Assembly (NCBI GenBank): GCA_037974965.1
Contig: JBBPFI010000001.1
Span: 2,852,001 to 2,916,000 of the forward strand
Reading direction: 5' to 3'
Length of the DNA stretch: 64,000 nt
From: Dacryopinax spathularia
Taxonomy: Eukaryota; Basidiomycota; Dacrymycetes; Dacrymycetales; Dacrymycetaceae
Numbering within the stretch: the stretch's first letter is position 1; each line of letters opens with the position of its first letter. The notes under the pieces are model-generated. The model had not been told where the DNA came from. It did not search any database and worked only from the letters and a program-made list of their open reading frames with translations. The position numbers and the translations under genes are program-made. Below are positions 35,336-47,291 of this stretch, piece after piece.

Positions 35336-37484
35336 ATGTCAACCATTTCAACGCCAACAAGCTCAGTCGCCGATACCCGTCGAAAACAAAGCAAGCGCGA
35401 CGAGGTACGTTCAGAACCGTCAACCTTCACGTATTAGCACCCGTCTGATCCGCCAACTAAGGCTATCCGTAAGAAGATAGAAGGCGAGCTCGCTCGGAAG
35501 CGTACCATCTCTCTCGCAAACACCAAGAAGAAGACCACGAAGAGTGAGGGGCGCAAGGGCACCGTCGCCGCTCTCAAACCGAGTCCTGCCCTCACTGTGC
35601 CGGAGACCATCACCGTGTCCGATGCGAGTCAGCTATGCGCAGCGAAGCGCACTGATTGCGTGCTTGTTGTCGACGATGAAGAAGGATTGAGTGGCATTTT
35701 CACGGCGAAGGATCTTGCGTTTCGGGCAGGTCCCCATATTGTATGTTGACACATTCGCTAAAACGACTCCCCTAGGTGACTGCGGAAGGCCTCGATCCCC
35801 GTACGACGCCTGTTAGTGCCATCATGACGCGCAGCCCTATGGTCACCCGGGACACGACGAGCGCGACCGAGGCCCTCCAACTCATGGTCTCCCGCGGTTT
35901 CAGGCATCTTGTACGTAGAGAGATGTTCTGCAACCCGTTCAATGGCTCATTCGTCAAACCAGCCCGTCTGCAACGAGGATGGGAACGTTGTCGGTTTACT
36001 TGATATTACTAAAGTTTTCCACGAAGCCCTCGAGAAGGTGGAACGCAGCTCGTCCGCATCGCAGAAGCTGTACAATGCACTCGAAGGTGTACAGTCTGAA
36101 CTGGGTGCCAACATTGCCGCGAATCCTCAGGCAGCTGCTATGCTTGCGTACGTGGAAGCACTCCGCGACAAGACAGCATTGCCCGACTTGACCACCGTTA
36201 TGGACTCGCGTACCAGGCCAGCCATGGTCAATCCCAAGACGACCGTCCGTGAGGCAGCCAAGCTGATGAAGGAGAATCGCACCACATCAGTCTGTGTCAT
36301 GGAGAATGCTGGTCCCGGTTTGCCGCCTAGGATCGCCGGCATCTTCACAAGCAAGGACGTCGTGCTGCGCGTTATCGCTGCTGGACTTGAGCCAAGCCGC
36401 TGCAGCGTCGTGAGGGTGATGACACCTCATCCAGACGTTGCGCCGCCCACTATGACAGTACACGACGCTTTGAAGAAAATGTATAGTGAGTAATCCGACT
36501 GATACTCTTCGTGTCTGTGCTCAATTCTGCTCCCTAGCTGGGCACTATTTGAATCTTCCTGTGGTGGAAGAGGACGGCCGCCTTGTCGCCATTGTCGATG
36601 TGCTCAAGCTTACCTACGCCACATTAGAACAAATGAGTGCCATGTCAGCCCAGGGAGGTGACGACGAGAACGCGGGGCCCATGTGGGGAAAATTCTTCGA
36701 CTCTATCGCTCAAGACGATAACGAGTCCGTCATGTCCGGCTCAAATGCTGTGCATGACCCCAACTCACCCGGGCTGCCCCGCTCCCCCTCGGTCATGCCT
36801 AATATGCATCGGTCGATCACCATCTCAGAAGTATACCCGCATGATTCCGCCTCGGCCGTGGGCGAGGATGCCCCAACTCAGAATGGCGGCACGTCTACAC
36901 TGGCTGCTGCGGACGCCGTCGTGGATGACGGCACATACGTGTTTAAGTTCCGAACGCCTAGCGGAAGGACGCATCGTTTCCAGGCTCGACACGACAACTA
37001 CGAGAATTTGAGGGATATCGTTGCTGGCAAGCTCGCTCTGGATCCGTTCTTCCTTCCGAAAGCTTCTCACGGGGACGAGACGGTGCCACCACCGAATCAT
37101 GAGGACTTCGCACTCATGTATATGGATAGCGAGGGGGACTCGGTCACGATCACCGCCGACAACGATGTCTCTGATGCTGTGAGGGTGGCTCGTGCGAACA
37201 AGCAGGACCGCGTACTACTTATCATCCAAGGCGGCCGCGGGTGGGAGACTGGTTCGGCCGAAGGCGAGAAGGAGGCAAAGGTCCAAGCGCAGGCCGCATT
37301 GGAGGTAGTGAAGGAGCTGGAAAAGCCAGACGTAGAGCAGCCTTCTTTCGTGCCCTCTTCGGGGTTCGCCATACCTGAGGACAAGGTCTTCGGTATTCCT
37401 CGTGATCTGCTGCTTCCAGCAAGCGTAGGAGCCTTGGCTGTCGCTGTCGTTGGCGTCTTCATAATCTCGCGACTCAGCAAATAG
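35336..37484 (+). CDS. CBS-domain and PB1-domain protein, MUG70-like, tail-anchored
   Basis: Five exons: 35336-35404, 35462-35740, 35776-35910, 35963-36485 and 36538-37484, giving 650 residues; an in-frame ATG at 35225 would add 37. Four CBS motifs form two Bateman pairs: ETITVSDASQLCAAKRTDCV, VSAIMTRSPMVTRDTTSATE, MDSRTRPAMVNPKTTVREA, and VRVMTPHPDVAPPTMTVHDA. A PB1 domain lies near residues 470-560 (TYVFKFRTPSGRTHRFQA .. MYMDSEGDSVTITADNDVSD). The C-terminus ends with a hydrophobic helix (LLLPASVGALAVAVVGVFII) and SRLSK, a tail anchor. The CBS-PB1 layout is that of fission yeast Mug70 and related fungal proteins of unknown function. CBS domains usually sense adenine nucleotides and PB1 pairs with other PB1 proteins; both roles are inferred. 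Confidence 0.88.
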
Positions 37485-37791
37485 AGCTTCCATATACATA
37501 TTGGTTTCTTCTTTCATACCGCTACATTCTTGCACGAGATATCACGATTATTTGTTCACGCCTGCTGGCCCTTTGACCGTCGTTCAAGAGATCAGACGCA
37601 GTCGGAAGCAATCGCCGCGCCAGATCTCTCACACCTCCAGTGCAACAGGCGCCATCACTCATGTCAACGTCACTATACTGCGCAGTCAAGCGCCAGGCCA
37701 CAACGTAGCTTATTATTTGTGCTTGATCACCTTCTCTTTCAACATCGGACGGAAGGACGAACCTAGGACTCGATCGAGTTTTGTGCGAACG

Positions 37792-39146
37792 ATGGGTAAC
37801 GTCGCCAAGGACGACCTTAAGCACGCGCTTGTGTGTAACTACGTATTTCGCTATGCAAATATACTCACGAACCGATCAGGCTGAGAAGCTCTTTTCGACG
37901 ATGTTTAGCGACATGATGATGGACACAGCCCTCTCGGCTCATAAAGAAAGCCGTAAGCGACAAGCCAAAGATCAGGCTTATGTTGCGCTGTATGTGTGTG
38001 ACCTGTCAAGAGCCTCTGACGCCTGAAACGACATCCATTCAGAAAACGAAAGGAAATCGCCGAAGAGGTGCCATTTGACAGGTATGTCTGACCCTTTGAA
38101 CCAACAGACTCTCAAAATAGGCTGACACGACTAGCGAGCCTCCTCCGCCCGTATCTTCTAGCCAAGCAGCGGCAGATGTCACTGCTAACTCACAAACGAA
38201 TGGCAACGGTGCGAATGGTCAGAAACCAGATCCTGTTCTTTTGGACTGCCTTAACTGCAAGCGACCGGTGATATAGCTCAGTGAGCGCCACAGCGAGAGA
38301 TGTTTACAAATGGGCAGATCGCTTTTAACCGTTTTGCGCCGCACCTAGCCTCTTGTATGGGAATCAATGTTGGTTCTAGACGCGGGCAACCTCGAAATGC
38401 GTCGAAGAGGTACCCTGATGCTTCTCGCATCAGTTCGAATTGCTTTAATGTAGGATACAGGATGGATTCCGATAGCGCTCGCTCTGCATCTCCGCAGATT
38501 TTCGGCGATGAGAGGGAGACGACGCCGTCATCTTCTCGAGGGGCAGGCAAGCGTGTAAGGCTTGCTCTATGTGACCGGATTTCTGGTGCTTATAACGAAA
38601 CAGAACAGGTCTCCCTCAGAATCATCTGCTAGGGATGCGAAGAGAACGAAGACAGAGACAGGTGAGTAAGTCCAACTGAAGCACGCGGGTAGCTCAGCGG
38701 CAAGTAGGCAGATCGACTCCTCACCCCAGGCCGAACGTAAGTCCTGTCTATATGCCCGAAGAGGGTCTGATACATCTCATCCATCCTATAGGGCATCTCG
38801 GGCTTTCCGTCCGGGCATTACGCAAATTCTGTCCCGAAAGCGCCATCGAAGTTGCGGTCATCCCCAGTTGCTTCGCAAGCCCCGTCGGGCTCACCAGTTG
38901 AATCAATGGAAAACGGCTACGAATCCGATTACATTCCGTCCCAGCAGCATTCCATACTCTCCGATTCTAATAGCCTCTCCCAACCATCTGGCAACGTCTA
39001 TGATGCGGAGGACAAAGATCCGGAGTATGTCATTGGTACGTTCTGCCGACGCGAATTCTCATGCGTTAACAATCAAGTTGACGCCGCCCGCAGACGTCGA
39101 CGGCATGGTAGACACGGAGTCGGACTCCGACAGTGGGAGTGAATAA
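37792..39146 (+). CDS. SGF11: SAGA-associated factor 11 (SGF11-like), with 25-base micro-exon
   Basis: About nine small exons. Exon 1 (37792-37830) reads MGNVAKDDLKHAL and joins 37880 onward at AEKLFSTMFSDMMMDTALSAH, the N-terminal helix typical of Sgf11. The zinc finger is split by an intron: LDCLNCKRP | IAFNRFAPHLASCMGIN has the C-x2-C and H-x3-C ligands of the zf-Sgf11 family, and RRGQPRNASKR follows. Later exons are Ser-rich and basic. A 25-base exon at 38712-38736 is required to keep frame between the exon ending at 38665 and the one starting at 38792. The protein ends DTESDSDSGSE at 39146. Sgf11 belongs to the SAGA deubiquitinating module with Ubp8, Sus1 and Sgf73, and its zinc finger contacts nucleosomes. 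Confidence 0.84.
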
Positions 39147-39364
39147 GGCGAGCAGTCTTGTCGTACGCGGAAAGGTACTACATTTTCGTGCGCAGAGTTT
39201 GACGGGGACTTCTCTCCATTTTGAATTGAGTGTGAACCCCGCGAAATGCCGCGGCGCGTCCCGGAGTAGTTAGGTGTATGCAACCGGCTGGACCCATTGC
39301 AGACTACGTTTGTTAGGCTAAGTAGTTAGCCGCCAGGGTGTCGCATCCTGCCTGCAAGCACATT

Positions 39365-40270
39365 ATGCCCTCATCGACGAATGATATCTGGGGCCTAACC
39401 ACCTTGTATACCGGTGTAGGAGTCCTGTTGGGTTACACCGTTGGCTATCTGGTCGGTCTCCGACATGGAAAACACCAGGGCGCGGCGGGCCTTCCGCCGA
39501 AAGCAGCTGCACTGAATGGAGAGCCGGAGAGCGAAGCAGGGAGCGTGAGCGATGAGGACATTTCGGATGGGGATTTGGCCTCGGTCAAACCGGGTCTGAT
39601 GGAGGAATGCAAACTGGTGAGCAAATGCCGTCTCCTCTATCCTATGCTGCTGAGACTTGACCTAGGTCCTGGTTGTACGATCTGATCTAGGGATGACCAA
39701 AGGGAAAATCGCCGCTCAGTGTTCGTGCGTACATTGAGGTTTCGCTAGACGGGAGGCTCTTCTCATCCCAGCCAGTCACGCAACACTAGCCTGCTACAAG
39801 ACTCTGGCTAAATCAAATCCCAGAGTGAGTAATGGCAGACGGGACGTCTGGACTTAGCTGATTGAGGGCCTTGAGTTACTACGGCACTGGGAAAGGACGG
39901 GGTGAGCTGGACATCGCGATCCCGGCACCCTAGCACCTGACGAACATCTAGACAGGCGAAGATCGCGGTGAAATGCGATTCTGAGGACGAGCTCTTGTTA
40001 CTGCAAGCGAAGGCGCAGAGCCTTAGCCTATGTGCACGGACTATCCAGGACGCGTGAGTGCCCTTCATATTCGGCGCTAGTAACCCCTTGCTGACTCTTC
40101 CACAAAGGGGACGTACACAGATCGCCGCTGGATCGCGGACTGTCCTCGGTATAGGACCTGGTGCGTTTTGCCTGTGATTCCCGTGATGGTCATCTTGCTC
40201 ACTGCCTCGGCGCATGACAGCTCCTGTCCGACTAGTTAATCAAGTCACTGGCAAGCTGAAGCTCCTGTAG
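39365..40270 (+). CDS. PTH2: Peptidyl-tRNA hydrolase 2 (PTH2)
   Basis: Exon 1 is 39365-39616, exon 2 39666-39724, exon 3 starts at 39776, with further short exons to the stop at 40268-40270. The N-terminus carries a membrane segment (LYTGVGVLLGYTVGYLVGL) and an acidic linker, as in eukaryotic PTH2. The catalytic domain reads LVVRSDLGMTKGKIAAQCSH, ATLACYKTL, LRHWERTGQAKIAVKC, SLCARTIQDAGRTQIAAGSR, and TVLGIGPGPVRLVNQVTGK, a near-complete match to the family. It releases peptide from prematurely dropped peptidyl-tRNA and is anchored to the outer mitochondrial membrane in yeast. Internal acceptors such as CATCTAG before ACAGGCG were chosen because they rebuild TGQAKI. Confidence 0.94.
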
Positions 40271-40644
40271 CGGTAGCGTTGGTAAAATGAGCCTTTGCTG
40301 CAATGTCCGTTGTAATCAGATGGATTATATGCGTCAAGGTGACCTGCATTGAGTAATAAACGCGTACTCATAATGCCAAATTGTATTGTCCCACTCAGCT
40401 TTCAAAGAGGACTGACCCAGGACTGCCGCCAGATGTTGGCGCGTCATTGGCGATAGGGGGAGCGCCCGCTTGGCGCACCGTATCCTGGAGGCTCAGGGTG
40501 CAAGCAGCAGTTGGGTGAACACGCAACCCCTGCGTATCCCCGTCCCCTCTCCCCCTCCCCCCCCCCCCCCCCCCCCCCCAACGTCTGAAACTCCGTCTAT
40601 CCCTCCGTACTTATAGTCTACTTGAACTGGGAGTGGCAACTAGT
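40271..40644. promoter_or_regulatory. ATG26 upstream region with 23-base poly-C tract
   Basis: A 374-base gap before ATG26. A run of 23 C residues at 40557-40579, preceded by C-rich sequence from about 40527, lies about 65 bases upstream of the start. On the other strand it is a G-run that could form a quadruplex. Apart from this I see no gene or RNA here. Confidence 0.6.
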
Positions 40645-43600
40645 ATGGCTGAAGAGAATGCGCCCCGTCCTCCTCTGCAGAATCCTATCTCTGGCACATC
40701 GATCCCGACACACCCACAAGCCTTGGGTCTTCATGATAGCCACTCCGATCTCGGACGCACCAGGAGTCTACTGGAGAGGGGGATGGACAAACTGAGCCGA
40801 TCCACGTCTTCCATCGGTCACGGAATGGAGAAACTGCGGAAAAGCCCCTCAGATTTTCTGCGGAGAAGAGACCGAGACGACGTTAGTCCCTCACCGTTAG
40901 CTTCAACAACGAGCCTCGGGGCCGAATGTGAGTGTACCGCATTTGCCAGACTGGAACGAATTCATATTACTATCAGCATCCTCCGCTCCCTATCAGAAGC
41001 GCAAACAAGAACAATCTGAGACCATACCTGCTGTGGCAACCACCGCCGATCTGCGGCACGTAGCGTCGAACCCTGCCTGGTACGATGATACTCCCAGCAA
41101 GATGCCGTCGTTAGATCGCATACGACCTACACGGCCTTCCATCAGCGCTTTCAGAGGGGACGGATCTCTACGCGCCGGCACTCAAACGCTCATTCAAGCT
41201 CTTCAGGCTATCCCCTGGGCCGACGAAGAGGGCAACGAGGATGGCTTGCCCGAGAGTGTGGCATCAGATACGGACGATACGGACGCAGAGAGTGCGTTGT
41301 GTAGGTTAGCCATGCGTATGCTGCTCAACGTTTTCTATAGCAAACTTCACTATGACATCTTCGATCCACACTATTCATCGACCTGTGGCTCGAATGCGCC
41401 GCCTGACCGGCTCTCGAGAAGCATCACCCATTGCTCCCAGCACGAGCCAACTCGAAAGTGACGAGGAGCAGGAGTCTCCGGAGGAAATGGATGAGACGGA
41501 TGAGGCGGACGATTTTGAGCCCACGCCAGTGCAAGCAGCTCCTGCGGCGACCTCTCGTCCAACCAATCTGCGCACTCAGAGTTTGGCGACTGTCAAGCTA
41601 CAACGACGAGGAAAGCTGGCCAAAAAGTTACGGGACGTATTTGGCCTAAACGAGATCGAGGAGGTTTTGGCCGAAATGCCCTGTTGGCTGCTACGCTCCA
41701 TATGTAAGTGCTTCACGTCAGCGACCCTCTCGAAGGCTGACAGGCGATGATAGTATTGCAGGGTTATATGTATCTTACAAACGCCCACCTATGCTTCTTT
41801 GCCCATCTGCCATCGGACGAAGTAGGATGATTTCTCCCACCTCCAGCATCCTATGTTGTACTAACTTCAATTCCAGGATCAAGTGTTAAAGTCAGGTACA
41901 CTGAGCAAGCGGGGTAGCCGAACCAAGCGCTGGAACAAGTATTGGTTTATCCTGAAGAATGATGTTCTTAGCTGGTATCAATCTAGCGCCGTAGGTAGAG
42001 TTTTCATCTGACTTCATGCTCGCTCATATCTTCCAGGATCCATACTTTCCCCACGGGAATCTCGATCTACGTTATGCAATCACCTGCGAGCCAATCGGAG
42101 AGCGCGGACTGCGTATTCGCACAAACCAAAGGAGCGTCAATCTAATGGCCGATTCAGTCCCGAGTCGTGACGAATGGGTCAAAGCTGTTCGGAAAGTCAT
42201 GTTTCGTGCGCAAAACACTGGGGAAAGTGTCAAGGTGAGCCCTATACAACGGCTCTTCTTCGTCTGCTGAAAAGGGACAGATTGCTATTCCGTTCAGTCT
42301 CATCGTCGATGTCGACAAGAACACGTCTATGGATTTTACTGAGACGATTGAAGTCAAGGTATACGACAGAGATGACAGGGATGGAAATTACTCATTGGAC
42401 TCTTATTTCTTCGCCTATTTCCACGATATCGATAGTGCACTGGAACAAATCCAGTCAATCTTGCAACAACATCGCCGGGCGGCCTCCGATCCTAGCAGCC
42501 AAGCAGGCGTTGTTCAGGATACAACATCCGGAGGTGTCATCTCTTCAATCGGATCAGCTGAACGCTCTGTTGTGGATGACGGCCGACTATCATCCTTCCG
42601 GCTGACTTCCCTGTTACGGCCATTTTCCGCCCACACACAAGCGCTGGGGCTGCCGATACGTACCGAATCCGCGCCGGAACGGCTTCAGGACTTCGAGATG
42701 CCTGACAATGCACCGCGAGAGCTCACAGCCTCTCCCTCCCAAATGCAAGATGACTCTCGCACTTTGCGGCCCGGTTACTTCCCTCCGGCAAGTTCGAATA
42801 TGGACAATGACGCACAAGGCGTGTCGACTGCAAATGCATCTCATATTTATCCGCCCTCATGGAACTCCTCTCCAGGACACCACCATCAGACCCTCCAAAT
42901 GCAGTCGGAGCAACCTGGGAAAGGTTGGAGCGTTCCGCATTGGTTGAGAGGCTCTTCCAAACTCTTCTCCACCGGGCAGAGTGGAAGTGAGCCATCCAGT
43001 CTACCGCACAGCGTGATATTGTCAGATCACGCATCTGATGACGAAGACGAGAGGGAGGGCTCTGCCAATATGGGCTTTTCTCTTCTGGACGGGACGGATG
43101 TACCCCATGTCTTTGATCCAGCGGTTGCCCAGAAGTTCCATTCCACCTTCGCTCTGGACGAAAGGGAAGCGCTGATTGGATGTACGTCCCGCGTATCCTA
43201 GTCCATGTACCTGACTGAACCGGATCCAGATATGCCTGGCTCGTTGTTGCGCGTCCTGCCTGTTTTTGGTCGAGTTTATATCTCCACGAATTTCTTCTGC
43301 TTTCGTTCAACGCAGCCGCTGACGAAGACAAGGGTAAGATCAATCCTAGGGAAGACGCATGGTTGCTTACCTGTGGCCACAGATGATCATACCAATTCGA
43401 GACATCATCTCTGTGGAACGACAGCGAGCCTTTACGTTGATGTATCACGGCTTGGCTGTCGTGATCAAGGGACACGAAGAACTTTTTCTGGAATTCAGCA
43501 CCGCCGAGAGACGCGATGCCTGCATAAGACTTCTGGAGGCGCAGATAGATCTGCTAAGAAAGAAGGACCTGGAGGGGCCCCCTCCACCCAGCCAATCCCG

Positions 43601-45573
43601 AAGAGATTCTGATATGCTGGAGGAACTTGAGCCCACAACACCCGCGTTGGAACCTGAGATTCCCCGCCTGGAATCTGGTCCTTCAGACGCTGTCCCGGCC
43701 GTGATGTTCACGTCTACCTCCTCTACCTTCTTGACCTTCAAGCCGACGGAACCCCTGCGGTTTACATTCCTAACTATCGGCTCGCGTGGTGATGTACAAC
43801 CTTACATCGCTTTGGCCAAGGGCCTTAAGGCCGACGGACACTACGTGAAGATCGCAACTCACGGCGAGTTCAAGGCATGGATCGAAGGCGTACGTGCTTG
43901 ACACAAACGACTGTTTCCCAAAGAAGCTGAGCGCTCTGTAGCATGGAATCGAGCACGCTTACGTTGGTGGCGACCCTGCTGAGCTGATGAGGATCTGCGT
44001 GGAAAACGGCATGTTTACTTTCTCATTTATGAAGGAGGGCCTCCAGAAGGTACGCTATTGAGACTTTCCTTAAACGGCATCTGAGAGCTTCCTACAGTTC
44101 CGCGGATGGATCGATGATCTGCTGAAAACTTCTTGGGAAGCATGCCAGGGTAGTGATGTATTGGTCGAGAGTCCGAGCGCCATGGCCGGTATCCACATAG
44201 CCGAGGCTTTGGGCATTCCTTATTTCCGGGCTTTCACCATGCCATGGAGCCGCACTAGAGCATATCCGCACGCTTTTGCCGTCCCTGAACGCAAGGTACG
44301 TATTTGATGTCCAGGTTTACTGCACCGGCTGATTCCTTGCAGATGGGCGGCTCGTATAACTATATGGTGAGTGGATGTTGAAACCTACCAACGACTGATC
44401 ACTAAAGCAGGTCTACTCCAGACTTATGTGATGTTCGATCAAGTCTTCTGGCGAGCGATTGCCGGTCAAGTAAACCGTTGGCGACGCCACACTCTGAATA
44501 TCGACGCTACCAATTTGGACAAGCTGGAGCAACACAAAGTACCATTCCTATACAACTTCAGTCCTACGGTGGTTCCTCCGCCTTTGGATTGGTATGAGTG
44601 GATTCGAGTAACAGGTGAGTCAGACATACACATCTGGAACGGCGCTGTCTGATATTGAATTAGGGTACTGGTTCCTCGATGATCCGGATAACTCCCAAGC
44701 AAAGAAATGGGAGCCGCCCGAAGATCTTGTGCGGTTTATTGAATCCGCCCGCGCTGACGACAAGAAGCTGGTGTACATCGGTTTCGGCAGCATCGTTGTG
44801 TCAGACCCCGACGCCATGACCCAGTGCGTCGTACAGGCAATTGAACACAGTGGAGTACGAGCGATCCTGTCGAAGGGATGGTCGGACAGGCTGTCCTCGA
44901 AGAAAGACCCAAAAGCATTAGAGAAAGAACAAGCCCTATTACCGTCAACGATCTACCCTATCGCTTCCATTCCCCATGACTGGCTGTTTGCCCGGATTGA
45001 TGCTGCGTGTCATCATGGCGGAGCGGGTACAACGGGGGCGAGCTTGCGAGGTGAGGCCCATCATGTGCTATCAGTGAAGTGTAGCTCATGCTCCTTTCAG
45101 CCGGGATTCCAACCATCATCAAGCCATTCTTTGGGGACCAATTTTTCTGGGCAGACCGCGTGGAAGCACTGGGCATTGGGTCCAGCGTTCGGAAGCTGAC
45201 TGTCGATAGTCTGACGGACGCGCTGAAAAGTGCGACAACAGATGAGAGGCAAATCAGCCGTGCCAAACTGGTCGGACAGAAGATTCGAGCGGTAGGTTGC
45301 AAGCTGAGCTGGCAGGATGCGGCGCTGACTTCGCCGTAGGAACACGGTGTGGAGAATGCGATAGAGGCTTTATACCGAGACATGGAATATGCACGGTCGC
45401 TGATCAAACGCCATCGTGCCGAAGGCGAGGAGCACATGCGAGCGTCGGCTGTAGCGGAGGGCATGTCCTCTGTGGAGATTAGAGATGGCTCGCAAGATAG
45501 CTCCAACGGATCCGCGAGAGGCACCAGCGAAGATTGGGAGGCGGTATCATGTTCTTCGGCCCAGGGTCACTGA
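40645..45573 (+). CDS. ATG26: Sterol 3-beta-glucosyltransferase ATG26/UGT51
   Basis: A large multi-exon gene from ATG 40645 ([10 protein letters not shown]) to the stop at 45571-45573, above 1,300 residues. Domain order is that of Atg26. A Ser-rich N-terminus comes first, then a GRAM domain ([12 protein letters not shown] .. [13 protein letters not shown]) interrupted by a PH domain ([19 protein letters not shown]) and a linker. A second GRAM domain follows ([13 protein letters not shown] .. [13 protein letters not shown]). The catalytic GT1/GT28-type part starts [20 protein letters not shown] and ends with the UDP-sugar site [20 protein letters not shown] and [20 protein letters not shown]. 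The enzyme moves glucose from UDP-glucose to ergosterol; in some fungi it is needed for pexophagy. The gene has many introns of about 45-60 bases, some of whose borders I did not fix. Confidence 0.95.
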
Positions 45574-45883
45574 GTTGTCATCTTGTACTGTAATGTAATT
45601 GGCGAACGTGAATCATCATGATCTTTGTACGATATCTATATGTTAACTTATCGCATAACTAGTTGACTTAGTAGTTGGAATGTAGTTAGTCCACACTCCC
45701 CTGATTAGGCTAGCTCACGTGACGCTCTGGTGATTGTGTCCGAAATGCAATCAGAGGCGGTCTGAAGCTGTGCTTGCGTCGTGGTAGACTCGTCCACTCT
45801 CCTGGACGGGTTTCAACATATGCATCAACTGGAGGCGGGAACTGACCTTGCTCCCCTGACCTATCCCATCTCATACGGTCTCG
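45574..45883. other. Intergenic region ATG26 / GT17
   Basis: A 310-base gap between two genes on the same strand. It begins with AT-rich sequence after the ATG26 stop, consistent with a 3' end, and then holds the promoter of the glycosyltransferase gene. No other feature seen. Confidence 0.5.
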
Positions 45884-47291
45884 ATGGCTCGATGGCTATC
45901 ACCTAGGCGCGTCTTTCAAGGAGGGCGTCGCACAGCGGGCGTAATTGCGCTTCTCATAATACTCCTCTGGTTTTTGTTCAACCTGTGCGACTGCGCGCTT
46001 GTTCACTTCACTTAGCAACTGAGAGACTTTGCAGACGAAAGATATGGGATACATTTTCCTATGGAACTCGACCCCTTTGGGATGCTCCGGATGGCCCACA
46101 AGAGATAATCCCTCACTTTTACGCGGAGGGCGTCGCATTTGATGCACACTTGTGCGGGCTCCATGGTTGGCCCGCACGTTCCGGTCCCCTCCCTCCTGTA
46201 TGGGACGCGATCATGGTCAGCACGGAACTCGACCTGCTTGAAATCCGCCTGAACGAACTATCATCAGTTGTGGACAGGTTTTTCATCGTTGAATCAAATT
46301 GTACGTTGTTTATGGTCAGTGATTTGAATCAACTTTGACTTGCGCCCAGCCACATTCACTGGAATATCCAAACCCATGCACTTCGCAGACAATCGCTCTC
46401 GGTTCTCACCTTTCGAAAGCAAGATCACTTACTCCCAGTTCAGGGGCGTGTGGCCTCACCCTCGTGACCCGTTCACGTTTGAGAACAGTCAGCGGGTGCA
46501 CATGACACGACTACTGGAATCCAACCTCCCGGGCGGTTCACCAATGCCGTTAGTGATCTTCTCCGATGTGGATGAGCTTCCGTCTGCGCATACAGTACGG
46601 CTGCTGCAAACTTGTCAGGCACCTAGTCCGCTTCATTTGCAGATGCAAGAGTATCTGTATTCGCTGGAGTGGCCCATGGGATTCAGGAGTTGGCGAGCTC
46701 AAGCTCACCTTTGGGACCGCGGGTTGACGTACTATCGACATTCCATGGCAACCAATTTCGCCTTGGCAGATTCTGGTTGGCATTGCAGGTAGGCTATCCA
46801 CCCCGTTCCCCTGCCTGCACCCCTTTCTAACCGGGTCTAGCTATTGTTTCAGAACGATCAGCGAGTTCGCAGAGAAGATGCAAGGTAAAGAGCGGGATCC
46901 GTAAATCTAGCAAGACAGAAAGCTGACGCGCGTTACAGGATTCTCGCACGCAGACCGCCTGCGAGGCAACCGGGCCCTCCTCCTTCCTGCACACATCCAA
47001 AGGATAATATGCGAAGGAACAGACATATTTGGTATGTTACCGGAAGCTTATCGCGTGAGCGCCCTATTCACACGGTATTGGCTCTGCTGAACTGACAATA
47101 CTGGTGGCAGTTCAAGGACCTATATAATGCCATACAACCTGATCCGTGCGTCCAGCGCTGCGAGACTGCATCGCCGTGATTGACAGTGTCTGTTTAGTGC
47201 AAAATCAGCAATTGGTGTTCCCCGATACCTGCTCGACAATTTCGAGAAGTTCAGGTTTTTGTTGCCTGGTGGCTGTATGCGCGAACGATAG
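45884..47291 (+). CDS. GT17 N-acetylglucosaminyltransferase-like protein (MGAT3 family)
   Basis: Seven exons: 45884-45984, 46035-46300, 46350-46788, 46841-46884, 46939-47054, 47111-47145 and 47198-47291, giving 364 residues. It is a type II membrane protein: basic start MARWLSPRRVFQGGRR, then helix GVIALLIILLWFLFNL. The catalytic region has WDAIMVSTELDLLEIRLNEL, VVDRFFIVESNSTFTG, KPMHFADNRSRF, a DxD-containing LVIFSDVDELPSAHTV, and DAGWHC-like DSGWHCSYCFRTISEFAEK. These define GT17, whose animal member MGAT3 adds the bisecting GlcNAc to N-glycans in the Golgi. Fungal members are widespread in basidiomycetes and their acceptors are not established. The exon phases all agree. Confidence 0.88.

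Noticed and set aside
38690-38720. Pol III-like boxes: TAGCTCAGCGG (A-box-like) and AGATCGACTCC (B-box-like)
   Set aside because: The boxes are only about 20 bases apart start to start, far too close for a tRNA, no cloverleaf can be drawn, and the second box overlaps the SGF11 micro-exon.
42723-43475. 250-codon open frame on the minus strand
   Set aside because: It is antisense to the ATG26 linker and GRAM exons, has no recognisable domain and overlaps clear coding sequence.
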